Origin: Ptychodera flava
Taxonomy: Eukaryota; Hemichordata; Enteropneusta; Ptychoderidae
Reading direction: 5' to 3'
Assembly: GCF_041260155.1 (NCBI RefSeq)
Contig: NC_091933.1
Location: 4,207,501 to 4,271,500 of the forward strand
Length of the DNA: 64,000 nt
Part shown: positions 1-12,660 of the stretch, piece by piece
How positions within the stretch are numbered: the first letter of the stretch is position 1
Layout of the letters: the number at the start of each line of letters is the position of its first letter
The notes under the pieces: model-generated
Database searches by the model: none
Seen by the model: only the letters and a program-made list of their open reading frames with translations
What the model was told of the DNA's origin: nothing
Program-made: the position numbers and the translations under genes

Positions 1-810
1 AACTGTGATTTGAAAAACGTTTGCTCTGCAACTGTTAAGAGTGGGAGAGGACTTGATATATCATATTACTGGAACATATACTTTTACCAATTAAGACAAC
101 AATGCCTTCCTTAGCACACCCATTTATGACTATCAACAATCAATATACGGTAATATGACCTTATATGCTTAAACACCATAAGTTTTACTTATACAAATAT
201 GTTTCACACATTTAACTCTTTAAATCAAATTTGAAAATTTTTGGTTTTCAATGTGGATCTGTGAACTATCTGCTCCATAGACAGACACATTACCTGTGGA
301 TATTCTGATGAACGATGTTGTTGGACAAACATGTTGGATTTTTTTTGTCATTTCCAAATGGACAATGTTAAGAAACTGTGTCAATGTATATCTTTTGTCG
401 TGTCTTTGTTCTCCGTGTTTGCTGTTGACCATCTACTAAAAAAGCTTTCAATTTATCTTGTAAATACAAGTTGGAAATGCATTCAGAAATTTTGCTCTTA
501 CATGTATATTTACTTTGTGCTATTATTGATTTGCATGAAAATCTAACAACCAAATGTGACATTATTTCATTGTCCATATTATTTTTTAGTATGAGAAGAG
601 AATCAGGTATTTCTGTTCAACGAAATATGACAAATTGGGTAATCAAGACTCTGTGTCAAACAGCCGGGCATACCACATCTATACCAAAATGAAACTTATC
701 AGATTGACTTTGTTATCAAAATTTTTTACATCTTGCGTGTAAAAGTTGGAAGACAAAAAAGTTCTGATGATTAGTGACTGAACATGTTTCCTTTTGCAAA
801 ATAGAAAATT

Positions 811-920
811 CACCTCCCCCTGCTACTCCATGAATTCAACCTCCCCTGCTACCCTTATGAATTCCATCTCCCCTGCTACCCTTATGAATTCCATCTCCCC
901 TGCTACCCCTCTGAATTCCA
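811..920. repeat. Minisatellite of ~27 bp x 4
   Basis: CTCCCCTGCTACCCTTATGA then ATTCCA repeats four times with small differences. It makes a repetitive minus-strand frame (VAGEMEFIR) that I do not take as a gene. Confidence 0.9.
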
Positions 921-3230
921 CACAATGATGTAAAATAGTGGATTCCTTTACTCTTAAGTAACAGTCTGAGCATTCAGTAAGATGCATATATTGACCTGAA
1001 TCAGGCAAACAGTTAAATGTTCTCTTCTGATGTAATGCACAAACAAATTTATGAAATGTGCCGACAAATGTCAGTTTATAAATATTAAATGGATAAAATC
1101 TAATTAGTAAATGCAGTTCCAATACTATTGTTGGTTATTAATAATTGGGAAAACTTGCCAGGATACGGAATTTCCTGATGGGATATGATTACCCTAATTT
1201 AGCCAGAGCTCCAAATAATGACCCGATGTATCTAAGAAAATCTGTAATGTGTAACAAATCATGGAAGTATTCATGTAGGTTGTAATTTCTTAGGTATTAG
1301 AACATCTCTGATCTCATTAACACTTGTTGTGGTCCGGTGGAGTAAATTTGATCACCAAATGCATCCACTCCTTGGAGATTTGGTCAGAGATCAATGCACT
1401 CCACTCTCTATCTATAAATGTTGATGTTAATCGTTTGGTACACTGGATACTACTGGTTCAAGCCTCCCTCCCCCACGTGTATGAAGATCACAAATAAGGA
1501 TGAAAATTATTAGATGGTAGAGTTATAAAACATGATAAATGAACAAATGTGATGACTTACAATAGATTGAAGGCTGAGTCTATCACCTTGCCTGTGGCAA
1601 ATGCAGTTTAATTATGAGAGAGAATTTAGTGAGGTACCACCTGGCTCATTGTCTTTCAACTTCATTTACTTCATTTAAAATTACTTCATTACATTTAATG
1701 AAATTGCTGCCTAAAAAAAGTGTGAACATTTTCAGGTTGTAGTTCATAATTCCATTTGGTTTGAAGAAGTCAGAATCAATGGTTTGAAAATGACTGTGAG
1801 ATCAATATGTCAAAAACAAATTAAAAAATTACGTTTCTAAATGGAAAGCTCAAAAGAAATATGGCACATTTGCAAGAATGCAGATGACAGAAGTGTTTAC
1901 ACAGTGGATATAAAAGTGGGTTCAATATTTGTAATTTGCAGAAACTTAAAACCTGCACAACTTTTCAAAACCTACATTTTAATACAGGATAAAAGTGATC
2001 CATAATGAAAATGAATAATTTGAATGCAAACAGAAAATGAAAGTAAAAATTTCTAATGGCAAGGTGAGATGATTGAGTTTATTTCAGTTTGTGATTGTTA
2101 ACAAGGTATCTTGTCGTTGTATGATCTATCATTCTGACACTGAACATGAACATGGATGGGACTCTATGAGTTAACCCTTTTCCTACCAGACAGTATCACT
2201 TCCCCATCAGCAAAGTCAGTAAAAAGCGGTATTGAGCCAAAACATGACGTATTTTCACCCACTTGGTTTGGTATGTTATAGCATCTTTAGTCCAAAAAAA
2301 TCAAGTTTACAGTATTTATGTTTTCAACAGCCTTCAAATGTACAGTATTATGTTAAAGGACACCATTATGGAATATGTTGTGTTTCATTAATTTTAAGCA
2401 TCTAAACCTCAGGTGATGAAATATGGACTTGGCAGGAAATGGTTAAACATGCAGTAGAACATGAACATTATGTTAAAGGACACTGCCTATTAAGGGCTTA
2501 GAGTTCAATCATTTGCTGTACACTGAGATATTTCCATTTCATGTCATTCAATGGAGAAATTACTTATGAACCTAGGTATGTCAATACATGTAGCTAGTGT
2601 GTCTATGGTCATGGGCATGGTAAGAGCGCTGATTGCCATTGTAGGCTTGTGTATGGTAACATGCAAGCAACATGATGCTGACAGAAATTGAACAAATGTT
2701 GTTCTTTTGCTTTTTTTAATTGCTGCAGTTTGCAGTCAGCGCCTTTTGGCATGCAAGTTTGGTTTCATCAAAATGCTGGCAAAAACGAACAATTTCACTA
2801 TTGTGGCCTTCACTTAAAAAAATCTCATGAAAAAATTCAGATAAACATCTTTTTGCGTATCAACTTTGCATATTAATGACAGAACTGTGACCTCCTTTGG
2901 AATAAACACTAAAGACACTCCTTTGTAATAATTGCATCTTCAATAAAGCTTTCAATGATGTCATTGTACTAGCCTTGTTAGATGCAATACAATATGCATC
3001 AGTTTACAAAATGACAGAATATCCCTATTTCAAGCAAATGTACTTCCCAAAGGAGCATAATAGTGTTTCCAGTTGACACTTTTTTCATTTTATTTGAATG
3101 GTATTGAACGTATATTTGGTTTCCTCAAACCAACTCAATTTGTTAAAATTCTGACTCAAAATGCGGTGGACTTTCTCGAAATTTGTGGATTATAATAATG
3201 AATTGTAATTGTAGAGTATGCCAACCCATA

Positions 3231-3249
3231 CCCCCCCCCCCCCCCCCCC
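3231..3249. repeat. Poly(C) tract
   Basis: A run of about 19 C followed by GGCCGCCTCCACGCCC. Open frames through it are Pro- or Gly-rich artefacts. Confidence 0.9.
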
Positions 3250-4284
3250 GGCCGCCTCCACGCCCGGAAGTTACGAATGTCATTACACATGAACATAGCA
3301 GTAGTAGCACTGTACTACGGATGCCAATGCCAAATAAAATGCATTCGTGGCCGGCTTGGAAAGAGTAGAGGGTCATTGATGACTGTGACTCACGCTGAAA
3401 ATGTTGGTGCACTAACTAAAAGTTGCCTTATTCATGTAATATTTTGTGACTGAAGTTGAACTTACTACATGTTCATGTCTACTCTACTACAGTCTAGTTT
3501 ACACCACCAGATGTGTCGAGTCGAACGTCGATGGCTGACACACCTCATTTCGACAACAACAAGCGGTTGTTATTTCCATTAACTTGGTGATCGCAAGAGA
3601 CAGACAGAAATAATATGGCTGTTTTTTATGAGTTGATGTCGCAGATTATCTACGGTGTACCTACCAGACTTGCCCATAGGCCCCTGAACCAACGGGACTA
3701 AGGTTTTGGTACCTCTTAGGAACTTCCCATATCGTCTTGTTCAACTCGGTCCTGTAATAATCGGGTTTAGTGAGTGGGTCCATCGACTTCGCCATGGCCG
3801 ATTCGGAATCGGAGTCAATAGAGCCCGATCGAAATAAATACCAGAAAAAGGAAAGAATGGTGTTGGATATTCAATGAAATGCAAAACAATTACACGGGTC
3901 TAGATGTGTGACTTTGGCCTAGAGGTCTGGCGTCAGAGCAGTCTCAGATCTAGAGGGGATTTCCAATGTGAGGCCCTGAACGCGGAAGTGAATGTGGCAG
4001 CTTCCACGCGTAAGATGGGGATGGGTAGGAAGTGTTTTTAGCTGAAGAGAAACGATGATAAATATTTTAATCCATGATATTCGTACATAAATTTAATTTT
4101 TACGACTTTAAATACAATTTTAAGGAAAACTATGCTAAAAATGCATCACTTAAAATGAAGTTAGTCTAGTCTCATTACGTTACTTCAGGTATCGCGAGAT
4201 TTCACTCAACCCGACTTGCGACCTTTCAACCTAGTTTTAGTGACTGACTAACTAATAATATTAGAATGTATTTAGCCGAAGAGC

Positions 4285-5745
4285 CAAATGACTTACTTTG
4301 TTAGTTGTTTATCAAAGTTGTTCATATCAATTTTGAATAAGGGTCTCATCAGCTATCTTGAAAATAACAAAAAAGTTTTCTTACCCTTCCAGTTTGGTTT
4401 TAGAAAGAACAGACGCACTGCTGACTCTGTGTTTCTATTCAAGACTGCAATCAATAAAACATTATGCAGTAAAGGATCTAAAATATCACCAAAGCCATAT
4501 TTATATGGTAATTGTTGATTAAAAAGGCCTTTAATTCTGTTTGGAGAAAGGGTTTATATTTTAAAATGCAGAGTTAGGAATATCTAAATGATGTGTCAAA
4601 TTTTATTCGCAGAACTTAATCAAAATTAAGATTGAGTGATCATAGTTTATGTATTGAATAGGTAGGAAAAGTTAGCCAAAATTACTCTGAATGATAGACT
4701 TTGTCTCTGATGTGATAGCAATGAAATAGATGATGAGTTTCATTTGTTATTTTCATGTAAAAAGTTTATCACTGAACGAGTTACATTGTTCCAGAAAAGG
4801 AGAGTAGATTACTAGTACTCTACTTGTTCAAGTGTAACATATAAGGAAAAAGCCCTAAAGGTAATATGCGCTTCGACAGTGAAAGACTTAAACTTTCGCT
4901 CAAACTTTCCTCAATGGGACTTCCGACCTTTGTTATAAAGTAAGAATAAAAAACAGAGGTCACTGTGCAAAATTTGGTACTCGAGAGACAGATTACCTAA
5001 GATTTCCCAATATTTTAAACCCAAAATGCCCGCCATACCTGTGTCACTGTGAGGGAAAAATTAAGTTTTCGATTTTCGAAAAACTAAAAAGGTGAAAACT
5101 TTTCTTTCATCAAGAGCTTTAACACGAGCTCCCACAAGTGGTAGATCAGACGAGGATTGATAAAATTTGAAAACACAAAGTTCGGTCAGACTCTCAAATT
5201 TCTACAGTTCTTTTCTGATCTACCACTCGTGGGGGGTCATTTTAAAACTCTTGGTGTAAGGAAACTTCTTACCAGCTTAGTTTTTCGAAATTCGAAAATT
5301 TTATTTTTTTCCATAGAGTTAACACAGGGATGGCTGCCATTTTGAATTTTAAATATCGGCAAATCTCGACGGAGTTATTTATTTCCCTTGTACCAAAATT
5401 TGCACGGTGACTCCCGATTTTTATTCTTGATTTTGAAAGAGAATGGTTGAAAGATTCACTAAGGAAATTTTGAGCAAAAGTTTAAGTCTTTCACTTTCGA
5501 GGCGCATACTACCTTAAAAGGGTTGTGGAGTATACTATTCTAGATCTTGCTATATTCTTGAGGTTTCTGCTGACCCTCTAGTAGCCTTCTTACTGTTAAA
5601 CAGTTTATTTATTTTACATCTTGGATACTTTGTTGTCCTTGGAAGTGTTCAGTTTTGTACTTTGTCTAATTTTGGAATGTACCATACCACACTTTCCGCT
5701 AGTGTGAGTTGAGTATTAAAGATTGATTGATTGATTGAGTAATAG
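4285..5745 (+). mobile_element. LINE remnant (RT and C-terminal part), interrupted by a foldback element
   Basis: Reads SCLSKLFISILNKGLISYLE, then FQFGFRKNRRTADSVF, then KKAFNSVWRKGLYF. After a deletion comes ITLNDRLCL-CDSNEIDDEF with HLLFSCKKF (C-terminal zinc-knuckle). It resumes at 5514 (VVEYTILDLAIFLRFLLTL) and ends with GTGAGTTGAGTATTAAAG and a (GATT)n tail near 5745. The catalytic YADD segment is gone. CR1/Jockey-like group by sequence style; clade uncertain. Confidence 0.8.
4860..5513. mobile_element. TTAA-flanked foldback element inside the LINE
   Basis: Arms of about 290-320 bp (4860-5150 and about 5195-5513) are inverted copies: GGTAATATGCGCTTCGACAG on the left, CGCATACTACC at the right end. 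TTAA abuts the right end, and a mutated TAAA the left. The loop is about 40 bp. The frame at 5157-5345 is not a gene. The same family recurs as a single arm at 58857-59160. Confidence 0.8.
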
Positions 5746-5941
5746 AACATTCTGCCCCACTGTGTTACTTGCCCTATTCGCCCATAATATTCCCTCCTGC
5801 CTTCCTTAAATGAAACAACTTGAACTTACGTTTTGCGAACATACTTCTTAGGGTATTATTGAGAGTAGTTTATGACTTAGTGCACTTTTCCCTGCTGGCA
5901 ATACTGTCCTACTTAGTCTGAGCCACAGGCGGAGTGGAGTG

Positions 5942-6293
5942 TTATAATAATAATAATAATGGGTTCTTATATAGCGCACGTATCCACAAGTGCATGTGCT
6001 CAAGGCGCTTTACAATTATTATTACCCCTGGTCACTGGACCTAATATGATACCACTCAACTCCCTGGGGAGCAAACAACAGCTCACATGTGCAGCCAATA
6101 AGCGCAGCAGAGCTAAACGCACAACATTACAACCACTGTCCTACCAGGTACCCATCACTCCTGGGTGGGGAGAAGCAATGAGGAATAAAGTGCCTTGCTC
6201 AAGGACACAACACCACAGCCATGCCGGGGCTCGAACTCGCCATCCTTTGATCATGAGTCCACTGCTCTAGCCACTGGCCCATGATGCCTCCTA
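5942..6293 (-). mobile_element. tRNA-derived SINE, copy 1
   Basis: Read on the minus strand from 6293: GGCCAGTGGCTAGAGCAGTG resembles a pol III A box and GAGTTCGAGCCCC a B box. Then comes a body with CAAGGCACTTTATTCCTC and TGTAAAGCGCCTTGAG, ending in an (ATT)n tail (5942-5959 on the + strand). The copy at 52512-52892 confirms the family. Confidence 0.85.
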
Positions 6294-6854
6294 TGAGTAT
6301 TAGTATGTGTTCAGTATAGATTAACGTAAAATAGTGTCTCTGCGTGTACCACATTGGCAATTCCAAGCACCTGTGGTCTAGACTGGCCTTTCCTGTTCCG
6401 AGTCGCAGGAAAGGAAAAAGTGGTCGCAAAACTGGTAACTTTTTAAACTTCGAAAGTTAAAAAAATTCCCTCTACGATTTGCAAATCTTGTTTTCGAAAG
6501 TGGTTCACTCCATACACGCACTCGTGCATATCGTGCTCTTAATTATATTGCAGCTTTGTCAATAACAGTGAACGTTGTGACGTCATTCTCAAGAGTATTA
6601 CTGATATATGCATCCGATTATCCAGTATTGTGACCCTCATGTTTACCACATCTACAAATTCCCTTGTATTGCCAAAACTATAAAATAATAGCAATAATAT
6701 ATATCCACTCATAATGGACTAAAGCAAACGTTGTACTCCATACCGTACTCGGCTTCGCCTCGTTAATTATGTTGTGGAAAGTTTCCTTTCATCCGGTATC
6801 CATTACGCAGGTGCCGCCAACGAAGCTGTTCGTGCAAAAAGGTGTTCGTGCGAA

Positions 6855-7290
6855 GTTTTTCAGCGGGCGGGCAAATTTCAAAACTAATCAGCGGGCGGGG
6901 AGAAAATATCGATATCTACTGTGGGCGGGGAAGAAATTTCATTACTTTCAGCGGGCGGGGAGAAAATTTTTGATAGTGGGCACAGGAAGATACGTAGAGG
7001 GAGGGGAAAGCCGTGGTTGACAGAACTTGAGGAGAAATTAAGCGCCTAACTTAGAGGGGAGCAATGTTCCAAGGTATATTGCTAACTGCTCGCACGGTTT
7101 TGTGTTGATCTGGGTTGCCTAGTGGACATTTAGTTGGCAATGGGGAATATCAGTAGTGGGGAGAGGGCAGCGGGGAGCTTGAATTGTTGTGGGGAGTGGG
7201 GAGCGGACAGACCGTAGATACTGGAGGGCAGCGGGCATCAAAATTCACTGGGAGGGCACATTTTCAGTGTATACCAGTGGGAGGGCAGTT
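6855..7290. repeat. G-rich degenerate repeats
   Basis: AGCGGGCGGGGAGAAAATWTC occurs about four times at 6860-6970 with a spacing of about 45 bp. Looser GTGGGGAGNGGGCAGCGGG copies lie at 7150-7240, and GGGAGGGCA appears twice at about 7250-7290. The frame at 6769-7020 reads through them and looks like a by-product. Confidence 0.6.
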
Positions 7291-8789
7291 ACGAACAGCT
7301 CTCACTTTCCCCTCCAAATTTTAGGTCCGGTCAAAAATAAGAAAAATCTGTATATCAGCCTTCAAAACATGTTTTGTGATGATTTTGAGAAATTCATGAA
7401 ATTTACCAGTTGGCGGCACCTGATTACGGGCCGGGAGGGGGGTAATAACTGAAGAATCAAGCAATATATACAACGAATGTCACAATACACGAGTATCTAC
7501 TAAAATGTCACCGAAAAGAATGATTTTCCTGCTTTCATTCGTAAAGAGTGATCAATTTATATACAATATGACAGTAACATTCACATTACTTACTTCGATT
7601 ATAGTATTTTTTGAGAAAATATCAAATTTCAACTCCCATTACCATTTTATGAATGCTAGTGTCAGTTAAATTTTTCTGTATTGCTGTCTGCCTGGACGTT
7701 TTTGTGAGACTCAGTACGAAACTTTGTAGCCAGTGGCAATTTGAGAGTAGCTGGGTTTCTTTTCGTATGTATAGCTTGTGGGATGATTGAATTATAAAGG
7801 AAACCTTAAATTTGTTCTGGTAATTATGATCTGTCGGTTATCGTCTATTACCATTTCCGCTATTCGGTAGGTTCATGGCGGAGAGCAACCGGTCTGTGGC
7901 TACTGATTCAGATCGTCGCAGTGGCTTACAATAAAATTCTGTGAGATCAAACTCCCTCTCTCTGAACAACAATTCTTGAAAATGTGGGAAATGTTTATGT
8001 TAGACACAGACTACAGTGCTGTCTCACCTCAATGTGTAATACAAACCAAATATGTAAGAACAATACATGTAATAACATTAAACTAGGGGATATAATACCC
8101 AGCAAAATACTAGTAAGGCAAAAATACATCCAGCAACCATGGCCACGCCCCTTAGTAACCAATAACCCTTCAAAAGTTTTGATGAGACTGAAGATGATAA
8201 TAATTATTTAGGTCAGCAAACATGATAAAATACTAAGAATGCCCAGAAACTATAAGCGCGCTCTCCTCAAACAATTAAATTCAAAATGATCACAAAATGA
8301 AATGTAAATATGCATGGCTACTGTTATCATGTCCTTGGCAACCACCAAGCAGTCAGTTGTTTTTGCAAAAGGAAATAAAATGATTGTCATGATGTTGCTT
8401 GATGAACTAAATATCAAAATGCAAAAAAAAATATAGCAATCGCAGACTCTGCAACCCAACTCTTTGCAAATAACATCATTCTCACACCTAAAGAAGAATA
8501 CTTCTGTTGATCGTTTAGTGCACTGAATGGAAATAAATAGAAAATTTAACCTGCAATCATAACTTTAACGATCACCTAACAGGATTTTCGTAAGGAAATT
8601 ATCATGAAATCATGAAAAGAAATAGGTGTGTACCTGGGTATCTTCCGCTATATGAAAATTTTGGGTACTATGTTCTCTCATATACCTTATTGAACTTGTG
8701 GAAATGCATCGTAAAACATACTTAATAAAAGACACATTTTAAAGGTAAGGTTTACCAAAACTTACTGAGCCGTTTGTTTGTGATGAACT

Positions 8790-9175
8790 TATTGGGATAA
8801 TAGGTAACAATGACCCAATACATGTATATGCTATCAACTTAATACTAACCCAATATGTAATAACTCTAAACCTATATGCAATGAAGTCTCCATAGACAGT
8901 GTGTGGAAACATATTTGGTAAACCCAATAATTATGTAAAAAATCTACATAGACAATAACACAATATTAAATAACGTCTCCATAGACATTCTCTGTGTATG
9001 ATTTATTACGTATTAGGTTAACCAAATATGTAATTAAGTCTCCATGAACAGTGCATGGAAGTTTATTCCATATTGGGTTGACCTAATATATCTCCATAGA
9101 CAATGTCTCCACAGATAATCTGTGTATGCTTCATTACATATTGGATTAACCAAATATGTAATAAAATTTACGTGC
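8790..9175. repeat. Degenerate tandem repeat, ~110-bp period
   Basis: About four copies of a unit with CCAATATGTAATAA, GTCTCCATAGACAGTG, TGTGTGGAA and TATTNGGTTAACC words. Diverged, no coding. Confidence 0.7.
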
Positions 9176-10090
9176 ATTTATACAGTTTAAAACTATTTTG
9201 TTCGCCCTAAATATTGTATGTGTACATATTTTTTGAAAGAATACCAAAACTACACACATTTATTCCCTCTGTCCCGTAAAGTATATTTCTTTCAAACGAA
9301 TTGCAAGTATTCTCTTTCAATCAAAGTTGGTAACGTCAGCCTTATAGTTGTTCTTATTATTTGCCTCTGGCTACATGTATGTCTCGAACAATGCTCGCTC
9401 ATTATTGCATTAAGTTATGGTTTTACCCAACATTTTATTGGTTGTCGCTTTTATATTTTGTTTGGATTTTTTTTTATGAATACTGCTGTCCACAAAAGTT
9501 CAACACGTATATATACAAACAAGTAAAATATTTTGACCATTTTCTGTCATGTTCCGATTGCTGTACGATCAGGAACTAGCAATATTGGTAAAAGTTTCTC
9601 CGCAAAGCGGTCTTAATAAGTGAATTGCTTGTGATCTCTGCCTATTTCTATTACGAAAAGTGAATATGAAAAAATATATTCACCTCGCGACAGTGCTACC
9701 AGAACAATGGTGCAAAGCCATCATCTACATCATAACAATAAGTTTCACAGTGATAAACAAGATATAACAAACACAACCAGTACAGGACAGATAGACAACA
9801 AACAAGTTCTGGTACACACAACAAAGTAAACTGTACAAGAAAAATAAATGGACCTCCGGTATGGACAACCGAGAAGTAAGGTCAGGTGTTTCGAAAATGG
9901 TAAGCACATTCTGCATCACATGTGGCGCGCACCATATATCACTCCGTAAGTCAAATAAGGAAGTGGTCTTAATCTACAGACAAGAAGTGTCACTGATACC
10001 ATCAGTAATCATTTGGTTAAAGTGATATGTCATACTTAACTATCAGTTCATGACACCCGCCAAAATAGCAATTGAATGTAGAGACAAGCC

Positions 10091-10416
10091 TTTATCTTGT
10101 TAAAAACTTGCAAGAGAGAACGAACAAGCTGGGAACTGTATACCTCATAGGAGGGTGACAGTGTAATATTGCTGTGAAAGTGCGGAAAATTGATGATACT
10201 AAAGTTGAAATCATCTCCCTTGTCGTACAGCTAAGAAGAAAGGTGGCCGTTAGAGTCAAATTCCAGGAAAATGTCCGGATAAGAAGCCGAAGAATCTGGT
10301 TCTGTAGTTTCTTTAATCTCAAATTCAGGAGAATAAATCATAGGGAGATAGTCAATAAACCTGGAATTATTTAAAGAAATGACATCATCTATGTACATGA
10401 ATGTAAGGTTTCAAGC
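10091..10416 (-). pseudogene. Reverse-transcriptase remnant with YIDD box
   Basis: Minus-strand reading FMYIDDVISLNN, IYSPEFEIKETTEPDSSASY, PDIFLEFDSNGHLSS-stop-LYDKGDD, FNFSIINFPHF, then YSSQLVRSLLQVFN. YIDD is the RT catalytic box. The rest matches a repeated RT type common in marine invertebrates (Penelope-like is possible). One in-frame TAG and truncation at both ends show it is dead. Confidence 0.8.
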
Positions 10417-11205
10417 TTTAGCCACAGAAATGTATGTTGCTAAGGGCAAGGTCACGGTTGTTAGGCATATATTTGTGTAGGGTAATATTATATCTGTACT
10501 GTCTATGGTATTGAAAAGGATGGGTGGCAGTTACTGTACCGTCTACTGTACAACTCATAAGTTATGGCAACTACAGTGTTGTGGGCTTTTATCAATAGAA
10601 GTGGTCTGCGGTGTATAAGATCGACTGATTATAGTAATTGGTTGGTTAATTTCGTGCCGGGCAGTGACGGTTAGCGACGAGTTAAAATTAGTGGCACCCG
10701 AAGATTCTTGTTGTTTAGGTTACCCGACCCGAAACACGGCACTTTACAGAATACGTAAACGTGGAAGTGAAATACAAAACCATGTGAAATTTTACAGAAA
10801 AATACAAATCCAGGAGAACTTCAGTGAGATCAACGAATAAGTAACAGAGGAATATGTGATATGCATAACATGTAATCAAATTCTTTCAGCGAATGCGATC
10901 GTGGAGCCGAAAAATCTTGAAACGCTTTCTAGCAAACGGACTTTACGATAATTTTAGAGGGACGTCGGCCAGGTTTTTCTTTAATCGCACGACGCACTCT
11001 GCGTTGAATCACAGACCCTAAAACGGGTCATCTGCGGTTGAATGTGCAAACGATATATCTAGGCCGTTGCCGGTAATGCAACATACCACAGTCCATCTGC
11101 ACTCAGGTAACCCGTTGTCACCCAGCAGCATATCATTTATCGAACCACCCCGCCTAAGACTCATATTGCTAGAAAGAAAATTGGCGGTTTTCCTTGTAAA
11201 ACACA

Positions 11206-11960
11206 TTTCATGCTATTTGACAGAGTTGTTTACCCCATACTGCTTTATGGTTCAGAGATATGGGGGTACCAATACTTCGAAAAATTGGAAAATGTGCAAA
11301 GAAAATGGTGTAAGTTATTTCTAAATCTTCCACCAAACGCACAAAAACGAGGCAGTTGTGAATGTGGCCGAGTTTCAGATTTAAAATTTGTCGCGTCCCA
11401 GAAACATTCTGTGACGTTTAGCTATATAAGACTAATAGAATTGCCATCACAAAGGTTGCCTTGATAAGAGTATGATATGTTTATCAAATTAGATTCTTTG
11501 GGAAAGGAAAATCTGGGTAACTTCAGTGAAACATATTTTATTTTCATATGATTTTTGATACACGTGGATGGAACAAGAAGTTGGCGATAACGATTTATTT
11601 TATATAAGTTTGATAAATTAAGAGTGAAAGATTATGTAAACAGCAATGGTGGGTTAACATAAGCGGAAAACCAAAAATACATAACTCTGTCAATTTCAAA
11701 AGTGCACTTGAATCTGAAAAATACTTGAACCTTCAACTAAATTTTAAATTTCTTTAGTTGCTTGCCTGTTTTTGTTGCGGTTGTCTTCATTGAAGACGGC
11801 AGAAACACAGGCATGATATCTGATGAAATATATTGTAATTTATGCAACCTGAGGATCAATTTTTTTCTTAATAGAATGTCCTGCCAATAAGACTTACGGG
11901 CAAATTATATTTCAAATGAAACTTATATCTACCAAATTATTGTAAATTTAATCATTTGAT
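11206..11960 (+). pseudogene. LINE reverse-transcriptase C-terminal remnant
   Basis: Reads FDRVVYPILLYGSEIWGYQY, LENVQRKWCKLFLNLPPNA, CECGRVSDLKFVASQKHSV, IRLIELPSQR, then after stops LRVKDYVN and YCNLCNLRINFFLIECPANK. This is the thumb-to-C-terminal zinc-knuckle region of a LINE, with stops and frameshifts. Confidence 0.8.
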
Positions 11961-11995
11961 GAACTGAAAGTTTAGGCATTTCTGTAGTTAGTCAC

Positions 11996-12094
11996 CGGTA
12001 GACTAGCAGATCCGTCGCTCGAGGGCGCTCTCTACCCCCCCCCCCCGGAGGGGAGAGCGTCCTCGAGCGACGGATCTTTCTGTCGAGTATACGG
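11996..12094. repeat. GC-rich hairpin
   Basis: AGATCCGTCGCTCGAGGGCG then CTCTCTACC, a C10 run and a short loop, then GGGAGAGCGTCCTCGAGCGA and CGGATCT. A strong stem of about 35 bp in AT-rich surroundings. Confidence 0.85.
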
Positions 12095-12534
12095 GATAAA
12101 CATAATGAAAAATTGTCAAAAGATATGGCTATACTACCCAATATATGTATATATATTAAACCTTACCCATAAATGAGGAAAAACGTACTTTCAGTGAGCA
12201 AAGCATGGGTTTATTAACACTTGACATATGGCTTGTCACGGTCTAATTACTCACGTAAGTTTTTGATTTACTGCTGTTCATCTTTGACATTAGTGATCGA
12301 TATCAATTTGCGTACAACAGCTCTGGACATCTGGTCATGCACAGAAAGTGTGAAATACATTCACAGCTCATTCAAAACGATATATTTACACTTTAACATT
12401 GAAAGTTTGAAATTCCTATACTACAACTGACAAGTCAACAATTTCAACAAAACAAGGAGAGAATGTTTAATGTATAAATACACACACACACCACAACCAC
12501 CACCTTTTCTCCTTTTCTTACCTTCGACTCGGGG

Positions 12535-12660
12535 ATGGGGGGGGGGGTCACTGTTTTCGAAAGTTGGAATAATGGGGTCAGCCTGTTTTTCCAGGAGGAG
12601 AATGGGGTCAGCGGCATTTTGATGTCTGCAAAATATAATTCCTGCTCCCACCCCACCCCC
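12535..12660. repeat. G-rich stretch with GGGGTCA repeats
   Basis: A G10 run, then TGGGGTCAG twice and a C-rich end (CACCCCACCCCCGG). It resembles the subterminal zones of the two Harbinger-like MITEs, and AGTCCC follows at about 12690, but no matching left end was found. Confidence 0.4.

Larger units (their letters stand above)
1..4284. other. No gene seen (except repeats at 811-920 and 3231-3249)
   Basis: AT-rich sequence with only short open frames and no protein motif on either strand. The part around 3480-4000 has more CG dinucleotides than its surroundings, but I can name no exon or promoter there. Confidence 0.6.
6294..10090. other. No gene seen between the SINE and the RT remnant
   Basis: Holds the G-rich repeats (6855-7290) and the degenerate repeat (8790-9175). 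The remaining frames are short and carry no recognisable domain. Confidence 0.6.

Noticed and set aside
3143..3412. Frames of 89 (minus) and 61 (plus) codons, Gly- or Pro-rich
   Set aside because: Produced by the poly(C) tract; no domain and no conservation signal.
6769..7020. 83-codon frame
   Set aside because: Runs through the G-rich repeats; repetitive AGRK words mirror the DNA repeat.
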